Shown in pieces: positions 9,043 through 17,429 of a stretch of 64,000 bases of DNA. Source of the stretch: Sphingobium sp. OAS761 (GTDB taxonomy: Bacteria; Pseudomonadota; Alphaproteobacteria; Sphingomonadales; Sphingomonadaceae); NCBI RefSeq assembly GCF_024168485.1, contig NZ_JALJVY010000012.1, forward strand, positions 96,761 through 160,760, given 5' to 3'. The position numbers and the translations under genes are program-made. The notes below the pieces were generated by a model. The model was not told where the DNA came from. It saw only the letters and a program-made list of their open reading frames with translations, and searched no databases. The stretch's first letter is position 1; each line of letters starts with the position of its first letter.

Positions 9043-10134
9043 TCAGGCCTTGTGGTTGCGGCTGGCGAAGGCCTGGAGCGCGCCCATCAGCCGGTCGAGC
9101 GCGAAACCGATGAAGCCGATGATGATGACCGCGAGCATGATGCGGGACAGGGATTGGCTGGACCCGTTCTGGAATTCGTCCCACACGAACTTGCCGAGGC
9201 CGGGATTCTGGGCGAGCATTTCCGCTGCGATCAGCACCATCCAGCCGACCCCCAGCGACAGGCGCATGCCGGTGAAGATATAGGGCAGCGACGAAGGAAG
9301 GATCAGACGGGTCAGTTGCGCGCCCCAGCTCAGCCGCAGCACGCGGCCGACGTTGAGCAGATCCTTGTCGATCGACGACGCCCCGACCGAGGTGTTGATC
9401 AGCGTCGGCCACAGCGAACAGAGCATCACGACGATGGCCGAGATCACGAAGCTCTTGGGCAGCATCGGATCGGGACTGGTCATGGTCGCGGAAATCACCA
9501 TGGTCACGATGGGCAGCCAGGCGAGCGGGCTTACCGGCTTGAATATCTGGACCAGCGGATTGATCGCGGCATTGATCCGCTTCGACAGGCCACACACCAG
9601 CCCCAACGGCACGGCGACAACCGTGGCGAGCAGAAAACCGAGCGCGACCGTCTCGAGCGAGGTGATGATCTGGTCGATGAAGGTGGGCGCCCCGCTATAG
9701 GGGAAATTCTGCACCTCGGCCGGTCGGCCGGCGGCGATCAGCGCCTGGTTGCGCGCATCCTGCTGCGCGTAGAAATCGGCCTTCGCCTGTTCGGTAGCGC
9801 GATAGTCGTCATACAGCGCACCGGCTTGCTCGGCCACCGCCACCGGTCCGGGAAGGGCGCCTAGCGAGGTTTGTACCTGCGGTGCCAGCACCGCCCAGAG
9901 GGTGAGGAAGAGGACGATGCCGGCGACCGGCGCGATCAGGCTCTTGGCGGCCTTCGCGATGTCGGACCCGGACGGGATGAAACGCCTCATCCATGCCGGC
10001 GGTGTTGAACGGGTCAAGGGATTTTCCTCCGGCACGGCGGGTGGGGCATGAATGGTGGAGACGGCCTCCGGGCCGGAGGTCAGGGTTTCGTCCGGATTGC
10101 CGCGATCGGCACGAAGCGCTGTCATCTGGTTCAT
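9043..10134 (-). CDS. nrtB: nitrate-type ABC transporter permease
   Basis: A 363-residue inner-membrane permease of the NrtB/SsuC/TauC type. A cytoplasmic N-terminal extension of about 70 residues precedes a first membrane segment, and the conserved permease core lies in the C-terminal two thirds. The coupling loop is visible around GAEMLAQNPGLGKF, where it contacts the ATPase. The region between the first and second membrane segments (about 100-165) is long and probably periplasmic. It is 26 nt downstream of the substrate-binding protein gene and 40 nt upstream of the ATPase gene, so the three form one transporter. Confidence 0.92.
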   Translation of the reverse strand: MNQMTALRADRGNPDETLTSGPEAVSTIHAPPAVPEENPLTRSTPPAWMRRFIPSGSDIAKAAKSLIAPVAGIVLFLTLWAVLAPQVQTSLGALPGPVAVAEQAGALYDDYRATEQAKADFYAQQDARNQALIAAGRPAEVQNFPYSGAPTFIDQIITSLETVALGFLLATVVAVPLGLVCGLSKRINAAINPLVQIFKPVSPLAWLPIVTMVISATMTSPDPMLPKSFVISAIVVMLCSLWPTLINTSVGASSIDKDLLNVGRVLRLSWGAQLTRLILPSSLPYIFTGMRLSLGVGWMVLIAAEMLAQNPGLGKFVWDEFQNGSSQSLSRIMLAVIIIGFIGFALDRLMGALQAFASRNHKA

Positions 10135-10160
10135 GATGCCGTCTCCAGTGATGGGGTGGT

Positions 10161-11585
10161 TCAGTTGGACGCGACGCCGGCGGCGGTGACGGTCGCCTTG
10201 CCCTTCAGGCCGATCGCGAACTGGTCGAGATAGGCGTTGGGCTTGTGGCCGTCATAGGTCTTGCCGTCGATGAAGCCGCTGTCCGCCGGCTTGAAACCGT
10301 CGGTATCGGGCACGCTGTCGGCGGGGATCACGCCCTTGGCGATCAGAGCCTTGGCCGCGGCCAGATACAGGTCGGGGCGATAGACGGCCTTGGCGGTGTC
10401 GACATACCACTGGTCGGGCTTCTGTTCGGCGATCTGGCCCCAGCGGCGCATCTGGGTCAGGTACCAGATGGCGTCGGAATAATAGGGATAGCCGGCATTG
10501 TGGTTGAAGAAGATGTTGAAGTCCGTCGCGGGGCGCGTGTCGCCCGGTTCGAACGTGAACTTGCCGGTCATCGACGCCGCGATCACCGCCGCGTCCGCGC
10601 CCACATAATTGGGCTGTGACAGGATCTTCACCGCTTCCGCCCGGTTTTTGCCGCCGTCCGCGTCCAGCCATTGCTGCGCCTTGATGATCGCACGGATCAG
10701 GGCGGCGGCCGTCTTGGGATATTTCTCCGCGAAATCCTTGCGCAGGCCGAACACCTTTTCCGGGTTCAGGTGCCAGATTTCCTCGTCGGTGATGACAGGC
10801 ACGCCGATCTTCTTCTGCACGGCAGCCTGGTTCCAGGGTTCGCCGACGCAATAGCCCTCGATCGTGCCGGCTTCCATCGTCGCGGGCATCTGCGGCGGCG
10901 GCGTCACCGAAATCTGGATGTCGGCGTCGGTATTGCCGGCGACGTCGCCCGGCAGATAATAGCCCGGCTTGATGCCCCCGGCGGCCAGCCAGTAGCGCAG
11001 TTCGTAATTATGGGTCGACACCGGGAAGACCATGCCCATCTTGAACGGCTTGCCCTGCGCCTGAAAGCTGGCGATCACGGGCTTGAGCACCGAAGCGGAA
11101 ATGGGATGGGTCGGCTTGCCGTCCGGACCTTTGGGCAGGTCCTTGGAGATCATGCCCCAGACCTTGTTGGACAGGGTGATGGCATTGCCATTGAGGTCCA
11201 GGCTGAGCGGCGCGATCAGGTCCGCCTTTGTGCCAAGACCGATGGTCGCGGCGAGCGGCTGGCCCGCGAGCATGTGCGCGCCGTCAAGCTGTCCACCGAT
11301 CACGCCGTCGAGCAGCACTTTCCAGTTTGCTTGCGGTTCGAGCGTGACGTTCAGGCCTTCCTCCTGGAAGAACCCTTTTTCTTTCGCGATTGCGAGCGGC
11401 GCCATGTCGGTCAGCTTGATGAAGCCAAGCTTCAGATTAGGCTTCTCGACCGAGCCCTCGGCGATGTCCACCGGGGCCACGCTGTTGCCGTCGGGCTTGC
11501 TGCCGCAGCCGCCGACCATCGCGACAATGCACGCCGAAGCGAGCAGGGTGCTTCCCGTCTTCAATATAGATTGCGTGTTCCACAT
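10161..11585 (-). CDS. nrtA: nitrate-type ABC transporter substrate-binding lipoprotein
   Basis: A 474-residue protein of the NrtA/CmpA family. The N-terminal hydrophobic stretch ends in the lipobox VGGC (Cys27), so it should be lipidated and face the periplasm. The mature part has the bilobal fold typical of nitrate/bicarbonate-binding proteins, with motifs such as EGYCVGEPWN. The ATG at 11585 gives a correct lipoprotein signal, whereas the longer frame to 11648 would place extra charged residues before it and run into the leader terminator. It is the first gene of the operon. Nitrate is the most likely ligand because of nirBD; related binding proteins also take bicarbonate or cyanate. Confidence 0.92.
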   Translation of the reverse strand: MWNTQSILKTGSTLLASACIVAMVGGCGSKPDGNSVAPVDIAEGSVEKPNLKLGFIKLTDMAPLAIAKEKGFFQEEGLNVTLEPQANWKVLLDGVIGGQLDGAHMLAGQPLAATIGLGTKADLIAPLSLDLNGNAITLSNKVWGMISKDLPKGPDGKPTHPISASVLKPVIASFQAQGKPFKMGMVFPVSTHNYELRYWLAAGGIKPGYYLPGDVAGNTDADIQISVTPPPQMPATMEAGTIEGYCVGEPWNQAAVQKKIGVPVITDEEIWHLNPEKVFGLRKDFAEKYPKTAAALIRAIIKAQQWLDADGGKNRAEAVKILSQPNYVGADAAVIAASMTGKFTFEPGDTRPATDFNIFFNHNAGYPYYSDAIWYLTQMRRWGQIAEQKPDQWYVDTAKAVYRPDLYLAAAKALIAKGVIPADSVPDTDGFKPADSGFIDGKTYDGHKPNAYLDQFAIGLKGKATVTAAGVASN

Positions 11586-11633
11586 AGCCTCAAGCCCCCT
11601 TTGGAAGCAGGCATTCCGGCGATATGCAGAAAC

Positions 11634-11658
11634 AAAAAAGCCGCCCACGCGGGACGGC
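11634..11658 (-). terminator. intrinsic terminator in the nrtA leader
   Basis: On the minus strand a GCCGTCCC / GGGCGGC hairpin with a 4-nt loop is followed by six U residues. It lies only about 50 nt before the nrtA start codon and after the probable promoter, so it would stop transcription before the operon unless antiterminated. Such attenuated leaders are established for NasT/NasR (ANTAR)-controlled nitrate operons. Confidence 0.75.
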
Positions 11659-11745
11659 CTTCACATCCTCGGGGGCGGCACCTTTGCCTTCGGCCTATCC
11701 TGACGGAGTGCCCACCTAAACCTCGCCCCCCGATGGACGAAGCCG
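11659..11745 (-). ncRNA. structured 5' leader RNA of the nitrate operon
   Basis: Upstream of the leader terminator the transcript can form a long nested structure. The strand 11724-11732 pairs with 11670-11677 (GC-rich), and inside it GGCAC (11712-11708) pairs with GTGCC (11681-11677), enclosing two small hairpins (TCC-GTCA-GGA and GCC-GAA-GGC). I could not match it to a riboswitch class I know, and I do not see a clear pair of ANTAR hexaloop hairpins. Its position directly before an intrinsic terminator supports a cis-regulatory role. Confidence 0.55.
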
Positions 11746-11760
11746 GAATATATCAACGAA

Positions 11761-12218
11761 CATCATTATTCGTTAAATCCGAAATGCCATGATTTTCGAT
11801 TCGCAACAAGCGGTTTTTTGCGTTGCGGCATTTTCGGCGGCGCCGGACGATGCAATATCGAACGATGATCTCGCTACAGAAAGGTAGCGGGCGCAGGTCG
11901 GGGACGGATGGCTTGTCGTGACCGGCCCCGATGGGACGGAATGCGCTCGTCGCCGAAGACGACCCCTGATCTTGTCTGTCCGTCCGCACCCGCTTCTCCA
12001 GATCGGTGTAAGAGAAGGCCCTCTCGAACGCCGGCCCGCTCCAAGCATCCTTGCAACCTCAGATTACGACCGTGCTAGGGTGAAAACACGTCCGAGCCTG
12101 TAGCGCCACCGACTTCTTCAACAGCCTGATAAGCCCACGCGACCAGTGCTTTCGCAGAAGCGCGAGCTGGCGGAACTTCTCCGCGCATTGGTGAACGCCA
12201 ACGGCTTAGGCGCATAGG
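11761..12218. other. 458-nt stretch without a recognised gene
   Basis: It separates the promoter region of the nitrate operon from the 3' end of the TonB receptor gene. Short open frames exist on both strands but none has a ribosome binding site or a recognisable protein. The AT-rich part at 11745-11880 is where the minus-strand operon promoter is expected. No clear terminator for the TonB gene was found here. Confidence 0.5.
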
Positions 12219-14630
12219 TCAGTTCGCCCCGAACGGGACGCGCAACGTCACGCCATAGGTGGTTGGCGGAGCATAGATGGAAGTGACCCCCAATATGCCC
12301 AGATTGAGTGCATAAGCGCGATAGGCCTTGTCGAATATGTTGCGACCCCAGGCGGTGATCGACGCACCGGTGCCTTTGTGCTTGTAGGTCAGCGACGCGT
12401 TGGTGACGTTGTAGGCCTTCTGCAATGAGCCAAGGCCGTTGGTGACTTCCAGGAACTGGTCATCATACCACACCCCATCGACCTGGGCCGCGAGATTGCC
12501 GCCGGCCACGTCGACATTGTAGCGCAACAGATAGTTGAAGCTGAAGCGTGGGGCGTTGGGCAACTCGGCTTTGGTGATGTTGGCTTGCGGGAATTCGCAC
12601 CGGAAGGCCCCGCCGATGTTGGTGCAATATTGCGTGTCGGGCGCACCCGGGAAGAATTCCGGGCCGAACTGCACGCCCGTCGCCGGGATGCTGTCGACCG
12701 ATGACGTTTCCCAGGTGGCGCCGAACACGGCGTCAAAGCGTGGCGAGGGAGACCAGAAGGCTTCCAGTTCCGCGCCGGTCGCGTGCGCATCGCTATTGTA
12801 GATACGCGGCACCCCGCCGGCGAGCGAGAAGGCCTGATAGTCATCATACATATAGTGATAGACCGTGCCGTTCAGCCGGAGCGTGCGATCGAACAGCGAA
12901 GTCTTGAAGCCGGCTTCGAGGCTGTTGAGCGTCTCGGGCCGGTGGCGGAAATCCTGTGCCGCGATATTCGATGAGAGTGACCAGTTGCCCCCCTTGATGC
13001 CGCGGTTCCACGAAGCGAACAGCAGCGTATCGGCCGTTGCCTGGAAGTTGAGCGAGACCCGCGCGGCCCAGTCGGAATAGACTTCGCGGTTCACCCCCGG
13101 AACCACGGCGGCCAGATCCTTATCGGTGAAGAGCACGACAGGATCGGGCTGGGGCGCGTAGGTGGGATCGCTGAGGACGTTGACGTAGTCGATCGCCTTG
13201 TTGTCCTTGGAATAGCGTCCGCCTACGGTGAGCGACAGCCGATCGGTGAAGCGGATGTCGCCTTGCGCGAAGATCGACCAGTTCTTTGACGATATCTTGT
13301 AGAATTGATCCACCGTCGGGACGGAGAACCCCCCGTTTCCGGCGACCGCCAGGTCGATGATCGGCGCGTTGGTGACGCCATGCAGGCCGTCATACTTCAT
13401 GTCGAGGAAGTAGGCGCCGACCTGCCATTTCAGGGGCTCGCTGTCTCCTGAAAGACGCAATTCCTGCGAGAATTGCTTGAATTTGACGAATGTATCGACG
13501 TTGACGATCAGGAAAGGCAGGGCATCGCCATCCTCGACATAGGTCTTGTTCATCGTCAGATAGTTGGTGATCGACGTCAGTTGAACGTCGCCGAGCTTCC
13601 AGTCGAGCTGACCCTGATAGGAATTCATCACGCGGTTGAGCGAGCCGCGCCGTTCGCCGAAATGCTCCCACGGAGAGGCGGGGAGCCCGGTCACGCCATT
13701 GATCACGCCGGTCTGGTCGTCGCTGAGACCGGTTGCGCTGGTGTTGCAATATCCGTTGGCGAGATAGACGCAGTTTTCAAAGACATAGCCGCCGGTGGCG
13801 ACGTTGTTGTCCTCGGCATGCTTGTACCACAGGCTGAGCGTGGCATCGGGCGAAAGATCGGCCTGGATGTTGATGCGGGCGGCCCAGCCGTTCTTGCCGC
13901 CGAGATCCTGCCCGCTGCCGGGCGCGATGAGATTGCCCTCGCCGTCCAGCGTATCACGCGACTTGATGTAGCCGTCGGCCTTTTCCACGCGCGCCGCGCC
14001 GCGGAAGCGGAGGCCCGGCGCGATGGCGCCGCCGACCGCGCCTTCCAGCGACCAGGCGTTGAAGCGCCCATATTCGCCCATGGCATAGCCGTTGAATTCA
14101 TCCTTGCTGGCGTCTTCGCTGAGGTAATGGATCAGGCCGCCGGTGGCGTTGCGACCGAACAGCGTGCCCTGCGGTCCGCGCAGCACTTCGACGCGCTTGA
14201 TATCGAACAGCTGGCCGGCGACCGCGTTCATCGAGGCGATGTAGGCGTTGTCCTGATAGACGGCGACGGGGGCTTCGAGATTGTCGGTAAAGTTGCTCTG
14301 CGAAATGCCGCGCAGGCTGAAGATGGTCAGGTTCGGCGACCAAGCGTTCACGCGCAATGACGGGATCTGCTGCGTGATCTGGGTCGTATCGGTGATGCCC
14401 AGGCGCTCCACCTGCTCGCCGGTGAAGGCACTGACCGAGATGGGAATCCTTTGCAGACTTTCGTTGCGCTTGGTTGCGGTGACGATGATTTCGCCGGCCA
14501 TGCCCTGGTCGGCGGAATCCTCCGTCGGGGCGGAGCGCGCTTCCTGCGCACCGGCGAACGTGGGGACGGTCATGGCGGTGCAAGAAAACAACAGCGATGC
14601 AAACCGCGCATCGCGGATCGAGTACTTCAT
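12219..14630 (-). CDS. TonB-dependent outer-membrane receptor
   Basis: An 803-residue receptor with a signal peptide ending at AGA, a plug domain starting near GEIIVTATKRNESLQ, and a long beta-barrel ending in a C-terminal region compatible with outer-membrane insertion (YGVTLRVPFGAN). The ATG at 14630 follows GGGAGAAAG and gives a normal signal peptide; the frame open to 14678 does not. It is transcribed divergently from the flavin-dependent hydroxylase gene. That placement suggests uptake of the substrate of the catabolic cluster, as is common in sphingomonads, although the ligand cannot be told from the sequence. Confidence 0.93.
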   Translation of the reverse strand: MKYSIRDARFASLLFSCTAMTVPTFAGAQEARSAPTEDSADQGMAGEIIVTATKRNESLQRIPISVSAFTGEQVERLGITDTTQITQQIPSLRVNAWSPNLTIFSLRGISQSNFTDNLEAPVAVYQDNAYIASMNAVAGQLFDIKRVEVLRGPQGTLFGRNATGGLIHYLSEDASKDEFNGYAMGEYGRFNAWSLEGAVGGAIAPGLRFRGAARVEKADGYIKSRDTLDGEGNLIAPGSGQDLGGKNGWAARINIQADLSPDATLSLWYKHAEDNNVATGGYVFENCVYLANGYCNTSATGLSDDQTGVINGVTGLPASPWEHFGERRGSLNRVMNSYQGQLDWKLGDVQLTSITNYLTMNKTYVEDGDALPFLIVNVDTFVKFKQFSQELRLSGDSEPLKWQVGAYFLDMKYDGLHGVTNAPIIDLAVAGNGGFSVPTVDQFYKISSKNWSIFAQGDIRFTDRLSLTVGGRYSKDNKAIDYVNVLSDPTYAPQPDPVVLFTDKDLAAVVPGVNREVYSDWAARVSLNFQATADTLLFASWNRGIKGGNWSLSSNIAAQDFRHRPETLNSLEAGFKTSLFDRTLRLNGTVYHYMYDDYQAFSLAGGVPRIYNSDAHATGAELEAFWSPSPRFDAVFGATWETSSVDSIPATGVQFGPEFFPGAPDTQYCTNIGGAFRCEFPQANITKAELPNAPRFSFNYLLRYNVDVAGGNLAAQVDGVWYDDQFLEVTNGLGSLQKAYNVTNASLTYKHKGTGASITAWGRNIFDKAYRAYALNLGILGVTSIYAPPTTYGVTLRVPFGAN

Positions 14631-14982
14631 CTGCTTTCTCCCTAAACCTGTCAGTGGTGCAATTCTTAGTCGGCACAATCGGACGAGTTGTCGGAGATAT
14701 GTGTCTCATAGTTTACAGTGCGGCGCAATAACGATCTATTGTTACCCACAGGAAACAGACATGCGGGGGTTTTGAGTGCCATTGGCGTCAGTGCCAACGC
14801 CGCCGCCAAAACTTTCATAATAAGCTGTAATTAAACAATTTATTTGTTTCAATTGGAGGGAAAATTTAGGATATTGTATGTAACAATCATCATTGAAAAT
14901 GCCGTATTGTTTACGTTTCGCGGCGATGCTGCTATCAGTTGAGGCGAGCCAAGCGATTCGCTTCCGAACAGGAGAGCTGGAC
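14631..14982. promoter_or_regulatory. divergent control region with three dyads
   Basis: This 352-nt AT-rich region separates the TonB receptor and hydroxylase genes. It contains AAACAA / TTGTTT arms at 14833-14849, a TGTAACAAT / ATTGTTTAC pair at 14879-14914, and a looser ATAGTTTAC (14708) / ATTGTTAC (14738) pair nearer the TonB gene. All share the core TTGTTT or TTGTTA. They are candidate operators for a regulator of the cluster. Confidence 0.5.
14879..14914 (+). promoter_or_regulatory. conserved dyad TGTAACAAT-N18-ATTGTTTAC
   Basis: The half sites lie at 14879-14887 and 14906-14914, about 70 nt before the hydroxylase start. The same two half sites with the same 18-nt gap occur at 21742-21777. 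Identity of the regulator is unknown. Confidence 0.5.
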
Positions 14983-16218
14983 ATGTCCCGAACGATGAGC
15001 GCGCATCACGACCCCTCAAACCCGACGCCGGGCGACGCTTCTGCGACGCATCCGGATCCGGACGAGCTCGTGGCTCGCGCTCGTGCCATGGTGCCAATTT
15101 TGCGGGCGCGCGAGGAGGAGGCAATCGGCAACCGGCAGGTGTCTCCCGATACCATCGCCGCGTTCCAGGAGGCCGGGTTTTTCCGCATTCTTCAGCCAGC
15201 CCGCTACGGCGGCTACGAAATGTCGCCGGCGACCTACTGTGAGGTCGCTAAGGCCCTGGCGGAAGGCTGCATGGGCAGTGCCTGGGTCTATGGCGTGGTG
15301 GCGGTCCACAACTGGCAGCTGGCGTTGTTCGATCCACAGGCGGCGCAGGACGTCTGGGGCGCGGACACGTCGGTCCTGATCAGTTCCTCCTACATGCCCA
15401 CCGGCAAGGCGACCAAGGTTGAGGGCGGTTATCGCTTCAGCGGGCGCTGGGCCTTTTCCAGCGGATCGGAGCATTGCCAGTGGGTCATCCTGGGCGCGAA
15501 CATGGTGGCCGACGATGGCGACGGTCAGCCCGAGCCCTACAACTTCCTCGTGCCGCGCAGCGATTATGCGATCATCGATACCTGGCGGACGATGGGACTG
15601 TGCCCGACCGGCAGCAACGATATCGTGGTGGACGACGTGTTCGTGCCGCAGCACAGGGTGATCCGCGAGCGTGATATGTTCAACCTGGACTGTCCCGGCC
15701 ATGCCGCCAATCCGGGCGCGCTCTACCGCATTCCTTTCGCGCAGTTGTTCAACCGGACGGTGTCGACCACGTCGCTTGGCTCGCTGCGCCGTGCGCTGGA
15801 GGTGTTCGTGGATGCGACCCGGCAGAAGCGAACGACCTACACCGGCGTCCGGGTGGCGAGCGACACCATGATCCAGGAAGCCGTGGCGGAGGTGATGCTG
15901 ACGCTCAGCGATCTGGAAGCGCGGCTTGCCAATGATCTGGCTGAGCTGGAGGCAAGGGCGCGGACCGGCGACTGGCCGATCGAGCGGCGCGCGCAGCTTG
16001 GCCACCACACCACCGCGATGGTTTCGCGCTGTGTCGAGGCGATTGACAAGCTGATGCTGTTTTCCGGCGGCAAAGCCATCTATAGCGGAAATGTGGTCCA
16101 GCGCGCATTCCTGGATATCCACTGCGCCCGCGCGCACGTGGCCAACAACCCGTTCCCCTATGCGCGCAACCTTGGCGCGCTGGCGTTCGGGTTCGAGAAC
16201 GACTGCTACGATCTGTAA
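14983..16218 (+). CDS. flavin-dependent hydroxylase, acyl-CoA dehydrogenase fold (HsaA/HpaH-like, group D)
   Basis: A 411-residue protein of the acyl-CoA-dehydrogenase superfamily. It resembles oxygenase components of two-component flavin monooxygenases (HsaA, HpaH C2, DszC types) more than true dehydrogenases: it keeps the FSGRWAFSSG segment and a C-terminal four-helix bundle, but lacks a clear catalytic Glu region. Such enzymes use reduced FMN or FAD from a separate reductase to hydroxylate aromatic or heteroatom substrates. No flavin reductase gene is seen nearby. The ATG at 14983 follows GGAGAG; the frame open from 14893 has no such site. It probably performs the first or an early oxidation in the catabolic cluster. 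Confidence 0.82.
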   Translation: MSRTMSAHHDPSNPTPGDASATHPDPDELVARARAMVPILRAREEEAIGNRQVSPDTIAAFQEAGFFRILQPARYGGYEMSPATYCEVAKALAEGCMGSAWVYGVVAVHNWQLALFDPQAAQDVWGADTSVLISSSYMPTGKATKVEGGYRFSGRWAFSSGSEHCQWVILGANMVADDGDGQPEPYNFLVPRSDYAIIDTWRTMGLCPTGSNDIVVDDVFVPQHRVIRERDMFNLDCPGHAANPGALYRIPFAQLFNRTVSTTSLGSLRRALEVFVDATRQKRTTYTGVRVASDTMIQEAVAEVMLTLSDLEARLANDLAELEARARTGDWPIERRAQLGHHTTAMVSRCVEAIDKLMLFSGGKAIYSGNVVQRAFLDIHCARAHVANNPFPYARNLGALAFGFENDCYDL

Positions 16219-16281
16219 GCGCGGGGGGCTGCTGCGACAGCCACTGGCGCCTTTCCGCACGCTGCAGGCGCGCCGACGCGA

Positions 16282-17226
16282 TCAGATTGCGGTGGCGAGG
16301 CCTAGCAGCGCGCCCGAACCGTGGCCTTGTTCGTCATTCGTTTCTTCCCGTACAAAGTCCACGAACGCGCGAACCTTCGACAGAGCAAAGTTTCCGCGCG
16401 GGAAGATGATGTGCAGCGGAATACTTTCGGTCACCAGATCCTCCAGCAGAGGCTCAAGCCGTTTTGCGGCGATGTCGGCCTCTACCAGGAAACGGGGCAG
16501 GTAGCTGATGCCGAGCCCGTTAAGCGTCGCCTCACGCGCCATGCGGACCGAGTTGGTGGTCAACGGGCCGCGGTTGACGGCCACGATCATATCGTCGGAA
16601 AGGCGCCATTCGCCCACTTTGGACAGATGGGTTTCCACGATGCAGGTGTGGTCTTTCAGATCATTGGGGGTAGAAGGCCAGCCGACCCCGGCCAGATAGG
16701 CCGGAGCGGCCACCAGCACCATCGGATATGTGCGTAGTTGGACCGATTCGAGGCTGGCGTCGAACGGCTCCCCCATCCAGAAGGCGACGTCGAACCGGCC
16801 CTTGAGCATATCGACCTTGCTGTCCGACAGGTTCAGGAACAGCCGGACTTCCGGATAGCGCGCGAGAAAGCGGGGTATGATCGAGGTCAGATCGAACAGC
16901 GACGCCACGACCGGCGCGTTGACCTTCAGCTCACCGCGCGGCTTGGACACCATCCCGGTGATGACCTGGTTGGCTTCGCTCACTTCATCGACAATGCGGG
17001 CGCAACGGGCGTACATCTCGCGGCCTGCGGGCGTGAGCGTTACCGAGCGGGTGGTACGGTCAAGCAGGCGCACCCCGATGCTTTGCTCAAGCTTGGCGAC
17101 CTGACGGCTGACCGCAGCCTTCGAATAGCCCAGCAGCTTGGCGGCGTTGGAGAAGCCGCCCGTGCTGACCACCGCGGCGAAAGACATCATCGCCATCACA
17201 TTACCCAGGTCTGGTCTTTCTTCCAT
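16282..17226 (-). CDS. LysR-family transcriptional regulator
   Basis: A 314-residue LysR-type regulator. The N-terminal winged helix-turn-helix is clear (FAAVVSTGGFSNAAKLLGYS, then SRQVAKLE), followed by the substrate-binding domain (about 90-300). It is divergent from the class III aminotransferase gene and convergent with the hydroxylase gene. LysR proteins typically control a divergent neighbour and themselves, so the aminotransferase-MFS unit is the most likely target. Confidence 0.93.
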   Translation of the reverse strand: MEERPDLGNVMAMMSFAAVVSTGGFSNAAKLLGYSKAAVSRQVAKLEQSIGVRLLDRTTRSVTLTPAGREMYARCARIVDEVSEANQVITGMVSKPRGELKVNAPVVASLFDLTSIIPRFLARYPEVRLFLNLSDSKVDMLKGRFDVAFWMGEPFDASLESVQLRTYPMVLVAAPAYLAGVGWPSTPNDLKDHTCIVETHLSKVGEWRLSDDMIVAVNRGPLTTNSVRMAREATLNGLGISYLPRFLVEADIAAKRLEPLLEDLVTESIPLHIIFPRGNFALSKVRAFVDFVREETNDEQGHGSGALLGLATAI

Positions 17227-17342
17227 GGTCGATCCGTGTTGCAGCGGGACGCGCGAGTCAATCCCGATGGGGATAGCAGGCGTTCGGCCGAGGTGGTTGA
17301 TTGTTTACATTATGCAAAAATGAGCTCAATATACGATGACTG

Positions 17343-17367
17343 TTGCGCTATAATTGACTTTGCGCAA
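17343..17367 (+). promoter_or_regulatory. inverted repeat, candidate LysR operator
   Basis: Arms TTGCGC (17343-17348) and GCGCAA (17362-17367) flank an AT-rich centre in the 203-nt divergent region between the LysR and aminotransferase genes. Position and symmetry fit a LysR-type site. A single ATTGTTTAC half site also lies at 17300-17308 in the same region. Confidence 0.4.
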
Positions 17368-17429
17368 ATAAGACAGCGAAGCAAAATCGGGGCCGCGATT
17401 CGTGAGGCGGCCCATTTGGGAGTTTCCAC

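Noticed and set aside
11659..11745. Assignment of the nrtA leader to a named riboswitch class
   Set aside because: I compared it by eye with the TPP, SAM, cobalamin, glycine, guanidine and fluoride patterns I remember and none fits, so it is left as an unassigned structured leader.
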